A stretch of 19,397 nt of DNA from Glomus cerebriforme (taxonomy: Eukaryota; Glomeromycota; Glomeromycetes; Glomerales; Glomeraceae): the NCBI GenBank assembly GCA_003550305.1, contig QKYT01001133.1, forward strand, positions 5,635-25,031. Direction: 5' to 3'. The position numbers and the translations under genes were made by a program. The notes below the pieces were generated by a model. That model was not told the origin of the DNA. It made no database searches and worked only from the letters and a program-made list of their open reading frames with translations. Of this stretch, positions 1 through 9,153 are shown piece by piece (the stretch's first letter is position 1; every line of letters begins with the position of its first letter).

Positions 1-198
1 TTAAATAAAAAAATTAATAAAAAAAAATTTAAATTAAAAAACTAATAAAAAAAATTAAAAAAAAAATTAACAGTTTAGTTTAATGATAATCTGATAATCT
101 GATAATCTTTAATCATAATATTTTTATTAGAAATGATTTTAAAATATTATTTTTGAAATATACCAATTTTTTTAAAGTTGCAATTCTAGAATGGTGCT
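1..198. other. AT-rich flank, no gene seen
   Basis: Runs of A and T with no reading frame, no RNA gene and no clear repeat. The ten bases just before the next element (191-200, ATGGTGCTTA) recur at 601-610 inside that element's right inverted repeat. This may mean an earlier copy of the same family lay at the insertion site. Confidence 0.6.
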
Positions 199-200
199 TA

Positions 201-627
201 CCATATTCTTCCGATTTTAAGCATTACCTTTTTGAAGGAAAATTTTGACTAAAGTTGGAAGTGGTGTCTAAATTTGAAAGTATTTTTTTTTTATTAAATT
301 CACATTTTTGTACATCAGAATTTTAAAAAGTGTGGTATTAGTAATGCAATGGATGAGTCAGAGGATGATTTGTTTGGACAAAATAAAAAAAAAAAGGAAA
401 TTGATGAAAATGAAAGAGAAATTGTAAATGTAAATAGCGATTCAGCTGAAGAATTAGATGAATCAGAAAATGATGAATTGTAAATAAAGTTTATTTTGAA
501 TAAAATATGAAATATAATAAAAAAAAATTAAAATTAAGGTGATGCTTATTTTTGTTTTTCAAGTTTTTTGGTCAAAAGTCAGGGTAGTGCTTAAATTCGG
601 ATGGTGCTTAAAATCGGAAGAATACGG
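201..627 (+). mobile_element. pogo/Tigger-like non-autonomous DNA transposon
   Basis: The ends are inverted repeats. The left end (199-228) reads TACCATATTCTTCCGATTTT and continues into AAGCATTACC. The reverse complement of the right end (600-629) reads TACCGTATTCTTCCGATTTT and continues into AAGCACCATCC. The outermost TA on each side (199-200 and 628-629) fits the TA target duplication used by the Tc1/mariner-pogo superfamily. Weaker pairing continues inward (TTTTGACTAAAG on the left against TTTTGACCAAAA from the right). Inside is only the last part of a transposase frame (298-483), so the roughly 430-bp copy looks like an internal-deletion derivative that would depend on an enzyme from elsewhere. 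The ends and TA are seen directly; the family call rests on them plus the coding remnant. Confidence 0.75.
298..483 (+). pseudogene. C-terminal remnant of Tigger/pogo (DDE_1) transposase
   Basis: An open frame of 61 codons runs from just after an in-frame TAA (295-297) to TAA at 481-483. Its first half reads FKKCGISNAM-DESEDDLF, which I recognise as the style of the extreme C-terminus of Tigger/pogo (DDE_1, jerky-like) transposases. The rest is a lysine run followed by an acidic tail ending ELDESENDEL. An internal ATG at 349 would give a 44-residue acidic peptide, but nothing suggests it is used. The helix-turn-helix, CENP-B and catalytic DDE parts are all missing, so no transposase activity can come from this copy. 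It sits between the two inverted ends, with the protein end facing the right one, as expected for an internally deleted element. The family call comes from memory of the motif, not from an alignment. Confidence 0.65.
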
Positions 628-652
628 TATGTGGTAATAAATGTTTTTTTTT

Positions 653-1130
653 ATTTTTTTATTAGTTTATTTCATATATACTTACTTTGATTTTATTTCT
701 TTTTGTAAGTTCTCTTGAATGGTTCATTCTTTAAACTTTAGAATAGTAATATCAGTTACAGGCTTCTACAAAATTCAGTATGTTAAAATTATTTTTTTAT
801 TTTGTTTTTTTTTGGTTTATTTTATTATATACTTATTTTGATTATATTTTTTTTGTAGGTTCTCTTAATTTTCAGAATTGGTAAGTAATGTTAGGGTAAT
901 AGTTTATTTTTTTACAAAAAAAACTAAATTTTATTTTTTTTTTTGTAGATTCTCTTAGATTTTTTGTTTTCAGTTCATTTCTTTTAATCTTGAAATGGAA
1001 ATTTCAGCAGACTTCTTTAGAATTCAATATATTGAAAAGTTCTGTTTTTGTTTTTGTTTTTTATTTTATTTTTAATTATTTNTTTNTTTTTTTTTTGTAG
1101 ATTTGGATTTTTGGGTTGAAAGGTCATGAA
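653..1130. repeat. degenerate T-rich tandem repeat, about 3.3 copies
   Basis: A recurring block TTTTGTAGRTTCTCTT is seen at 701, 851 and 941, and a partial copy (TTTTGTAGATTTGG) at 1093. The spacings are about 150, 90 and 152 bp. Copies 1 and 3 share a longer tail (CAGTTACAGGCTTCTACAAA against CAGCAGACTTCTTTAGAA), which the middle copy lacks. Each block resembles an intron 3' splice site (T-tract then TAG), but no exons are evident. Two N bases lie at 1082 and 1086 in the T-tract. Confidence 0.55.
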
Positions 1131-1238
1131 ATTTATTTGGATAAGTGATGTGAAGAGAGTGGTGATTCTATTATAATTAACTAATTCTTTTTTTTTTCTT
1201 TTTTTCTTTTTTTTTTTCCTTTTAGTCTGTATATTTAT

Positions 1239-2381
1239 TAGTATTCTAAACAGATTAGTTCAGATCAGATTTGATTTAAATCTGATCTGATCTGAATCCA
1301 GTTTGAAACAAATCTGAACTGATCTGAATCTGGCTAGATCTGATCTGAACTGATCTGAAACTGATTCAGATTTAAACTAAACTGATCTGGATTTAATTAA
1401 TTTAAAACCAAACAAATCTGAAACTGATTTAAATCTAAAACTAAACTGATTTGAATTTAATTATTTGTTCAGTTTTCTAAAAAGAAGAGAAGGAAAATTT
1501 TAATTATATTCCCTAAAAATAAAAAATGAAAAGAAATGAACAAACTAACCTTTTAGTTCATTTATTCAAATTCTATTCATTTAGCTTCATCTGTTTGTCC
1601 AGTTTCCTAAAAATAAGAAAAGAGAAACATTAATTATATTTCCTGAAAGTAAAAAAATGAAAAGAAATGAATGAACTAACCTCTTAATTCATTTGTTCAA
1701 GTTCTGTTCATTCAGCTTCATCTGTTCGTTCAGTTTCCTAAAAAAAGAGAAGGAGATTTAATTATGTTTCCTGAAAGTAAAAAAATAAAAGAAATGAATG
1801 AACTAACCACTTAGTATTCGAGTTCTGTTCATTTGGCTTTATCCATTCATCTGATTTTCTAAAAAAAAGGAGAAAAAGAAATATTAATTATTTTTTCTAA
1901 TAATTAATAAAATAAAAAAAGAATGAATTTATGTTTGTCCAAGATCCCAGTTATTCAGCTTCATCCATTCATCTGGTTTCCTAAAAAAAGAGAAGGGAGA
2001 CATTAATTATATTCACTAAAAGTAAAAAAATAAAACAAATGAACAAACTAATCTCTTGGTTTATTTATTCAAGTTCTATTTGTTCAGCTTCATCTGTTCG
2101 TCTGGTTTTCTAAAAAAAAGAGAAAAGGGAATATTAATTATTTTTTCTAAAAAAAAAAGTAAAAAAATTATCTAAAAAAAAAATAAAAATAAAAATAACC
2201 TTTTTTTTTATTTTATCATATTTAATATATGAAAATCCAAATCTGATTAGATTAAATTTGAATTTTTTTATACCATGATCTGATCTGATCAGATTCAGAT
2301 CAGATTTATTTGATTCAGATCAGATCTACAAATCTTAAAATCTGCAGATTCAGATCAGACCAGTTTTTTTTCAGAACACTA
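1239..2381. mobile_element. hAT-like non-autonomous element, about 1.14 kb
   Basis: The left end begins TAGTATTCTAAA. The reverse complement of the right end begins TAGTGTTCTGAA. This fits the hAT terminal pattern (C/T)A(A/G)NG, and the differences are transitions. Flanking 8-mers are ATATTTAT (1231-1238) and ATATTTTG (2382-2389), a 6/8 match consistent with an old 8-bp target duplication. Both subterminal zones (about 1255-1460 and 2274-2360) are packed with GATCTGA/TCAGATC motifs that can pair with each other, resembling the clustered subterminal transposase-binding motifs of hAT elements. The centre is a minisatellite. No transposase coding is present. The hAT assignment is inferred from end structure only. 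Confidence 0.6.
1477..2160. repeat. minisatellite of about 125 bp, 5 to 6 copies
   Basis: Units start with CTAAAAA followed by an AGAGAAGGGA-like tract at 1477, 1607, 1738, 1859, 1981 and 2110, giving spacings of 130, 131, 121, 122 and 129. Each unit contains AATTAT, an AAAAGAAATGAACAAACTAA block and TTCAGCTTCATCTGTTCGTC. The last copy is partial and degrades into A-runs. The array lies wholly within the hAT-like element and is its core. It has no coding potential. Confidence 0.75.
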
Positions 2382-2389
2382 ATATTTTG

Positions 2390-2530
2390 AGTCAAACTTG
2401 TAAGTTGACGAGTTGAATTAAATTTAATTCATGACTCGACTCATGATCTCAAGTCAAAAATTTTTGCTAACTTGACTTGACTCGACTTATAACTTGACTT
2501 GGGTTAACTCAATTCGTCTGAAGCTCTAAT
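2390..2530. repeat. GACTTGACTCG-rich tract, possible transposon end
   Basis: Short words of the type GACTTGACT, GACTCGACT and GAGTCAA recur in both orientations between 2390 and 2510. They include an imperfect palindrome GAATTAAATTTAATTC (2414-2429). The tract ends AGCTCTAAT near 2530; read on the other strand this begins TTAGAGCTTCAGACG, which could be a hAT-type terminus (TAGAG). No partner end was found to the left, where the 1.14-kb hAT-like element abuts it. The interpretation is tentative. Confidence 0.35.
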
Positions 2531-3377
2531 TTTAACCAAAAATTTTATGAAATAAAAATATATCTTAAAAATTTCATTTATTATAATAATAATCTTTAGA
2601 ATCTTAAGCAAAAATGCTTCTCTTGTTATTTAATATTTAATAAAGTAGTTTAGGTTGTTTGTATTTTATTATACTCATAATTTCATTTTAAACTCTTAGA
2701 TAATAACTTAAAATAATATTTCTAGAAACATTTGGTATTTTAAGTTATTTAGTCTTATATAAGTTTTATCTTCTATAAAAATTAAAAAAGAAAAGTAATA
2801 GAAAGTTTTATAGAAAAAAAAAATGATTTTGCTTAACTTTGGATTTTTGTAAACAGAAGATTTGTAAAGTATTTTAAGAGAAGAAACTTTTCTTTTGAAG
2901 TATTATTTAGTATTTTTTCTTGAATTTACTTTAGGTTTTTTATAATTAAATATAGTTATTTTTCTAATTTTAATTCTTATTTTTTTTTGAAATAATCTTT
3001 AATCATTTTTTATCATTTTCTTTTGAACTATAAGAGATATTAAAAAAAATGATAAGTATAAAACTAGTTTAATATAACTTATTATTGATTAGTTCTTAAA
3101 AAAGATAATATAGTAATCATTGAGATTTTCTTTAATATGTTATACAGTATGTTAATCACATAGTACTGATTAATAAATAATAATCATTTAATTTATTTTT
3201 ATAGAAAATTTTATAACAAATGCAATATTAGTAGTTATAAAAAATATATTTTTTTATTTGACTAGTTGGTATTACTAATTGAAAAGTAGACTTAGGTCAT
3301 CTAAAAAATAATAGTAACTTAATTATAAAAGTTTTATCAGAAATTTTATTATCACATTTGAATTTAAAAGAATCTAG
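2531..3377. other. AT-rich stretch, no gene seen
   Basis: About 850 bp of AT-rich sequence with frequent stops in all frames. I saw no inverted repeats, arrays or conserved motifs beyond homopolymer runs. Confidence 0.6.
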
Positions 3378-3395
3378 AAAAAAAAATAGTTATAT
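3378..3395. repeat. target-site duplication of the LINE (left copy)
   Basis: Reads AAAAAAAAATAGTTATAT. It matches 4750-4767 (AAAAAAGAATAGTTATAT) at 17 of 18 positions, and the two copies exactly bracket the LINE fragment. Confidence 0.85.
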
Positions 3396-3422
3396 TTTTT
3401 TTTTTAAGACAAATTAATCGTA

Positions 3423-3428
3423 TTTATT
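3423..3428 (-). promoter_or_regulatory. polyadenylation signal AATAAA of the LINE
   Basis: AATAAA on the minus strand lies about 18 bases before the poly(A) tract of the LINE, the usual spacing for a polyadenylation signal. Confidence 0.6.
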
Positions 3429-3573
3429 GTATATGGTGTCAAAAAAGATGAATACATTCTATAAATTACGAGTACACTCTCTAACAGAAAAGTGTAACTT
3501 GTCGCACCAGATTTTTAGTTTGTAAAGGTAGAAATTGAAACAAATTTCCCTTAGCACAGATAGCCCTTACGCT

Positions 3574-4749
3574 TTATTTCAAATCTGCTGATCCTGTACC
3601 AATGTAATTATTTAGATTCATACTATCTACTTGTCTAGTTACCCAATTTTGATTTGCTAAATTACCACTAAAAAAATTACTATTATAAAATTCTATGTTA
3701 TTATTATTACTACAATCTATAGAGTTACTATCATTACTACCCTTCAAATCCTTCATAAGGCCCATGAAATGCAGAATCTCTTTACAATGCATACTTTGAA
3801 TCTTATCTGACAGATGATGTATCTTTTTAAAGAAGAATTCACTATGAGCTATGCCTTTGTTAATGAAATCCTGGACTACTTTAAAGCCTTGGATAGTAGC
3901 TTATTGTTGTCGGGTCTTTTTATCCAGTACTGGATGTTTGAATTCGTCATAGAGAATATTGTTATGAATATACACTATTTTCTTGTAATATGTGGAATCA
4001 TTGGTTGTAATTGTAAAGGTATTCGTACTTCTTGTACTGGAGTTCAAATTCTGTATGAATTCCCATTCTTTAACTGAAGTGCAACGTGGTATCCACAGTT
4101 GATTATAAAAGTTCTTGATAAATATGGATGTAAATCTATCCATAATTTGAAAAGATATATTTAGTGAGTGTGTAATAGATCTAAGAGAATCGTGTGCAGA
4201 GGAACAAATAATGGAACGTAAGAGGTAGTAAGATAAGGCATTATTTCCATTATCATCAATAATCTCGAAAGTAGAGAAAAATGTTGAGAACCAAGATTTG
4301 AGTGAGGTAACAATACTTTTTTCTTTGTCTGGATCATTATTTAAATAAGTGGGCCATTCATCTAGTTGTTGTGAAATGGTGAAAACTGTTGAACTTTGTA
4401 TTGTAAACCAAATGTGAGCAAGGTTTGGACATACGGTTAAGTGATATAAAGTTTCCTTAGCTTGCGAACAATAAATGCATTTAAACAATAAGTATATATC
4501 TGGATTCCTTTCAGCTATAATAGCTCCCACTAGTAACAATAAGTTTGACAATTTTAATCTGTGGATAAAGAAAATATGAGTGTCAGCGTTAAAACATAGG
4601 TTGTTATTACGTGTTAAAAAGGAGGACCATAAAAATGGCCAATTGGCGAAAGAATAAGTTGAATCATAAATATCTTGGTTGTAATATAATGAAGCCCACT
4701 TTGCACTTATAGAGACATGATGTAAAAGTTTTAGAAATCTACGTGGATT
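3574..4749 (-). pseudogene. C-terminal part of a LINE reverse-transcriptase protein
   Basis: One minus frame runs 392 codons from the truncation point (codon 4747-4749) to TAA at 3574-3576, interrupted once by TAA at 3901-3903. The main open part (4551-3904) starts without ATG. It contains C-X2-C-X8-H-X3-C (KCIYCSQAKETLYHLTVC, 4429-4479), matching the zinc-binding motif (zf-RVT type) that follows the RT in many LINE proteins. Upstream, a W-rich stretch (4749-4552) continues the frame and resembles the RT-to-zinc-finger linker. The catalytic RT palm is absent because of 5' truncation. After the internal stop the frame goes on through a lysine-rich segment and an Asn/Ser-rich tail. Neighbouring sequence is non-coding. 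The LINE family is firm from the flanks; the zf-RVT name is from motif recognition. Confidence 0.75.
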
Positions 4750-4767
4750 AAAAAAGAATAGTTATAT
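4750..4767. repeat. target-site duplication of the LINE (right copy)
   Basis: Reads AAAAAAGAATAGTTATAT, with one mismatch to 3378-3395. It marks the 5' truncation point of the element. Confidence 0.85.
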
Positions 4768-6644
4768 TAGTTAAATATATGTAATATTTATGTATATAAG
4801 TCCTAAATTAAAACTGTTTTTATTTTTGCTAATATTAATAAAAATAAAATAAATAATAAATAATTTATTTTATCATTATTTTTAAATTAATGTAATCAGG
4901 TAATTTATTGATCAATCAAAATTAAGCTACCAAAAATACTGAAAATAGCTACTGCTTATTTTATATGCTAAAATATAAAAAAATTCATTTAATAATTATT
5001 TTTTTTTAAAAAAAATAAATTTTCTCGTTAAAAAATAAAAAACTATATAAGAAGAACTAATAAAGAAGCATTACTTTTTTCAAACTTTTCCAAAAATTTA
5101 AATAAAAAAAAATAGTTAAAAATAAAAAAAAAGAAAAAAAAACTAACAAAATAAAAAAAAAATTATTACCTGTTATTTGAAAAGAATTGTTATTAATCTT
5201 TAGAGACTTTAAGAATCAATTTTAGGAATTTTTTAGGAATCAGTTTTAGAAATCAGATCTTTAGGAATTAGTTTATAAGCTTTAACAAAAAGATAAATAA
5301 TAAAAAATAATTAATAAGATTATACAATAGTAACTTAAAGTAATACAGATCAAATGATTATATAGTAAATTATGATTTTATTTTTGTAGTTAGAGAATTA
5401 ATTTTTATTTATTACAAATTAACTGCTGATCAGAAAATATTGATAAAAAAAATATAAATTTTATTAAATTTATATATAGAAATTTAATTAAAAAAAAGTA
5501 ATTTATTACTATAATAATATATTACTATCTCTACTATATAATTATATATAATAATTAATTTTTCATTTTTATTATTTATTTTAGAAACTTAAAATTTTTT
5601 CAGTATAAAAAATACTATTTGTCATATATTATTCATTACATGCTTAATTTTAGCCAAATTTTATAATACTGTCTAAAATATTCTTTTTTAGTATCTTAAG
5701 TAATATTATATGATTTAAAAAAAAAACAATTTTATTTTTCTTAAAAATTGAAATTTTAGGTTACATAAGATTTTCAAAAATTAAATTTTATTATAGATCA
5801 TTTAATTTTGATTAGAATTATTAAATTATATGATACTGGTAATGTATTACTATAGTAATAAATTATAAAATCTTTTAATTAATACTTTAATTAATTCAAT
5901 TGCATTTGATCTCAAGTTTTCAATATATTTTACAATTTATGTCATTAACATTAAATCAAATATAATTAATTTTGCAAATTTATCTAATTAATTTAATTTG
6001 AATTTAAGATTATATTAATTATTTATTTGTAATATAACTTAACTTAATTTTAAAAGAAATAAATCATTTACAAAAAGTATTATTTATTTTAAATACTAAA
6101 CAAAATATTTTTAAATGAATGTAAGTTATTGATCATTTTTAATAAAAGTTATAAAATAATTTATTCTATTAAGGATGTAGTACGTGATCATATAAAATCA
6201 TGGCAAAATTCATTAAATTAAACTTTACATAATGCAAAAAAAATTTTCAACTCATAAAACCTGAACAAAACTTTGTTTTTAGCTTTTTAAAAATAAGAAC
6301 TATCAAATAATATAGTTTTAAGTATAAGTTATTAATAAGGTTAATCTAAAAAGTCACTTAGAATACATAAAACTTGCGAATTCTCTAAGGTAATTACAAA
6401 TTATCCTAAATAATATACTTTAAATTAATTTTAAATTTGCAAAACTTTACAAATTAAATAATATAATTACTTGGCAAACTATATCACAAAAATTATAAAG
6501 TATTATTTAATGAAATAAAAATTTTTATTAATAACATTTGATTTTTTTTAGTGTCTATATACTTTTTATATTAATATTTAAATACAAAATACCAAATACT
6601 TTGAAAAATAAAGCAATAATATTTAAATTATTATAATTTTATAA
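4768..6644. other. AT-rich stretch, no gene seen
   Basis: About 1.9 kb of AT-rich DNA with stops in every frame and no ORF worth reporting. The only local structure is a small direct repeat of TTTAGGAATCAG-like words near 5210-5275 (TTTTAGGAAT seen twice, then TTTAGGAATTAG). Confidence 0.6.
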
Positions 6645-6692
6645 TACCGTATATCACGGGCCATAGTACCCCCCCTATGCATAGTACCCNGG
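6645..6692. repeat. orphan transposon end, TACCGTAT type
   Basis: An unusually GC-rich patch in AT-rich surroundings begins TACCGTATATCACGGGCCAT. It contains ATAGTACCC twice around a C7 run and ends at an ambiguous base (6690). The TA plus CCGTAT start is shared with the pogo-like element at 201-627. The reverse-complement partner was not found in the window, so this would be a single leftover end. It could alternatively belong to the boundary of the gypsy relic that begins 170 bp to the right. Confidence 0.35.
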
Positions 6693-6857
6693 AAATGTAC
6701 TATTACTAATATAATTTAATAAATTATGATAATGTTGGGTATCCATTTTAATTGGCCGTTCATCACAATGTGAACGCTTTAGCTTTCACTATAAAGAAAT
6801 ATAACTAAAAAAAAATAATAATATATATACCATAAAAATGTTTGACTAAAATGGAAC

Positions 6858-7685
6858 TTAATCTAATTCAGCTACGATAGGTTCAAGGGAAGGGGTATAA
6901 ACAGGTAAATTGTTGTAGAGACGTTCAAGCAGTCGCAAATATACTACTGCATTTTCACGTTGAACTAAGATAGGTTCCTTCCACCATGGTACATTGACTA
7001 AAAATCTTGGATCCATGTCAGGGTGAAGGTGTCCTGGAGAAAAACTCCAAATGCAGCGGTGATAGAGAGTATCATAAATTAAGTTTTTCTTGCATAATTT
7101 ACAGTAGGTATGAATGTGATGGTTTTCAGTATCACATTCTCAGGTATATCTGCTTCCTCCTCTAGTTATTGGTTGACCTGCTATAACTTGCTTAATTTGA
7201 ATAGCGGTACGATAGATTTGCTCAATGTCTTCCCTGGTAAAGTTTCCAGCAGGGGTTTCCATGTCGTACATTTCTATTCCTTCACTTTGTTCTAAAGGGT
7301 TGGTAGTGCTATCATTGGAATGATATTCCCATTCGATCTCGCTTTTGTTTTCCTCAATCCATCTTGGGTCCCATCCGTTATTATGATCTTGTTGATATTC
7401 TTCAGTATTGATAGATGAAACTTNTGGTTCACANGTACAAATNATATNTCCACAACATGGGTAAGGTTCAGGAATGGTTAGAGGCAAAGATTTCTCACTT
7501 TTGACTTCTGAAAATTCACTGTCACTTTCGTAAGGGATCTTTTGATTAGGGGTTATCCTTCTGCGCTTGTTACTTCTAACTAAAGCCATTGATGAAGATT
7601 CAGCTTCTGGTTCATCCTCTTCAGTATCTGCATCATAGGTAATAACTAGGAAACACTCATTTTCTTCTTCAGTATGCTCATCATA
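6858..7685 (-). pseudogene. unfamiliar C-terminal tail of the gypsy polyprotein, in the place of integrase
   Basis: About 275 residues follow the RNase H in the same frame to TAA at 6858-6860, broken by TGA at 7140-7142. In order: an acidic linker (EEENE, EEDEPE); a basic patch (NKRRR); a cysteine cluster CCG-X2-IC-X-C near 7430-7457, which contains four ambiguous codons; a Trp/acidic stretch (WDPRWIEENKSEIEWEY); then YDMETPAGNF and a helical-looking segment. After the stop comes a C-X2-C-X10-H-X-C cluster (YCKLCKKNLIYDTLYHRC) and a W-rich stretch (NVPWWKEPILV). There is no H-H-C-C zinc domain and no D,D-35-E core, so it is not a standard integrase. I do not recognise the fold. It could be a DNA- or chromatin-binding module, or fused foreign sequence; no function is assigned. 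Confidence 0.6.
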
Positions 7686-8045
7686 CATTCTAGATAAAGC
7701 ATCGGCATTGGCGTTATGCTTGCCTGGGCGGTGTTCAATGGAAAAATTATATTGTTGGAGCTCCATAATCCAACGTGCTCGTCTACCCTTAGGCATTTTA
7801 GAGGTTTTTAACCACTTAAGTGCTGAGTGATCTGTTACAATTGTGAAAGGTCNACTTAAATAGTGGTGAAAATGCTTGACTGCCCATACAATTGCAAGGC
7901 ATTCTAAGTCAGTAATGGGATAATTCTCTTCAGCTTTGTTAGTTATTCTGCTAGCGTAGGCAACTACACACTCTTGTCCGTTAACTTTTTGTGATAATAC
8001 AGCTCCAAGTCCAAACTTGCAAGCGTCGGTGTATAATGTAAAAGG
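7686..8045 (-). pseudogene. RNase H domain of the gypsy polyprotein
   Basis: Degrades the RNA strand of the RNA-DNA hybrid during reverse transcription inside the virus-like particle. The domain begins at PFTLYTDACKFGLGAVL and keeps all four expected acidic residues: the Asp of TDA, the Glu of TDLE, the Asp of TDHSALKWL and the Asp of NADALSR. The HRPGKHNANADALSR end is typical of Ty3/gypsy RNase H. One codon is ambiguous (N at 7853). The frame is uninterrupted from the second frameshift (8376) through this domain. The domain itself looks intact, but it lies downstream of several stops, so it could not be made as part of the polyprotein. Confidence 0.88.
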
Positions 8046-9153
8046 TTGTTCAAAGTCAGGATATTGTAGGATAGGTGCTTTAATGAGTCTTTCCTTAAGT
8101 CTGTCAAAGGCAACTTGTTGTTTTTCTGTCCATTGGAAAGGCATTTCCTTTTTAAGTAACATGGTCAATGGCTTAGCGTGGCGGGCAAAATCTTTAATGA
8201 ATTTTCGGTAATAACCAAAAAGTCCAAGCGCAGCTCGAAGTTGAGTTAAAGTCATAGGAGTAGGAAAATTCTTGACTTTCTCAATCTTTTCTGGATCGGG
8301 ATGAATACCTCCTTGTCCAACTATATGTCCTAGGAAGGAGAGTGAGGGATAGCAAAAGTGACACTTCTTTAACTTAATACTAAGTTGACTTCACGTAAGG
8401 TTTGGAATACAGTACTTGTTTAACGTGGTCGAGATGAAATTCTAAGGATCCTTTTGAATAAATAATAATATCATCTAGATATACTGCTACAAAGAGTCCA
8501 AGGTAGTCCTTGAGGATCCAATTCATAAGTCTTTGAAAAGTTCCAGGAGCGTTATTTAAGCCGAAAGGCATAACTAAGAATTCGTAGAGGCCCGAAGGGG
8601 TAATAAAGGCTGTTTTCTCAATATCATTAGGATGCATAGACACTTGCCAGTATCTACTAACTAAATCTAACGTAGTAAACCATTGGGATCCACCTAAGGA
8701 GTCTAATAAGTCATCGATCCTAGGTAATGGGTAGGCGTCAATTTTAGTGAGGGCATTTAACTTGCGATAGTCTATGCATAAGCGCTTATCTCCTCCTTTC
8801 TTTCCTACTATGACAACTGGGGAGGCCCAGGGACTATGTGAGCGTCTGATAATTCCATTTGCTTCCATCTTTTTGATTTCTTCTTTCAGAAATTGAGTAT
8901 TTTCAGGGTTGGTGCGGTAAGACTTTTGAGCTACAGGTAAAGTATCTCCTGTATGAATTCTATGTTTAACTATGGTGGTTTGTCCTATTTCAGTTTGTCC
9001 TTTGGCACAGATATCAGAGTATTCTTTCAAAAGGTATTGGAATGCTTGTTGTTGGTGGTAATCAAGTGGTCCTACATGTTGGTCTTCTGGGGCTTGTTTC
9101 TTTTTACTTGAATCTTTAGCACTTTCTGCTAAGAAGACTGCAGGGTTATTATC
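8046..9153 (-). pseudogene. reverse transcriptase domain of the gypsy polyprotein
   Basis: RNA-dependent DNA polymerase of the element. From the stop at 9154 the frame runs through a connector (KEYSDICAKG) into the RT: SPWASPVVIVGKK, LCIDYRKLN, TTLDL with a catalytic Asp, FLVMPFGLNNAPGTFQRLM, and the YLDD box (8470-8481). TLDLVSRYWQV has Arg where the family usually has Gly (SGYWQV), a probable inactivating G-to-A change. A frameshift near 8408-8412 leaves the short false end YSKPYVKST. The correct reading FQTLREVNL follows in a second frame, and another indel near 8376-8377 leads into KLKKCHFCYPSLSFLGHIV and the thumb region GLFGYYRKFI. Domain identity is certain from these motifs; activity is excluded by the breaks. 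Confidence 0.9.

Larger units (their letters stand above)
3396..4749 (-). mobile_element. 5'-truncated LINE (non-LTR retrotransposon)
   Basis: On the minus strand the element runs from 4749 down to a poly(A) tail of about 11 A (3395-3405 as T on the plus strand). It has a 3' untranslated part of about 170 bp with an AATAAA signal. It is flanked by an 18-bp duplication (3378-3395 and 4750-4767, one mismatch). A 5'-truncated body, a 3' poly(A) and a long direct repeat are the standard products of target-primed reverse transcription. Truncation falls inside the coding sequence, so the endonuclease and RT core are missing. The nearly perfect duplication and single internal stop suggest a fairly recent insertion. 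Confidence 0.85.

Noticed and set aside
3814..4077. 87-codon plus-strand frame opposite the LINE protein
   Set aside because: It is the antisense shadow of the minus-strand LINE coding remnant, which has a recognisable zinc motif.
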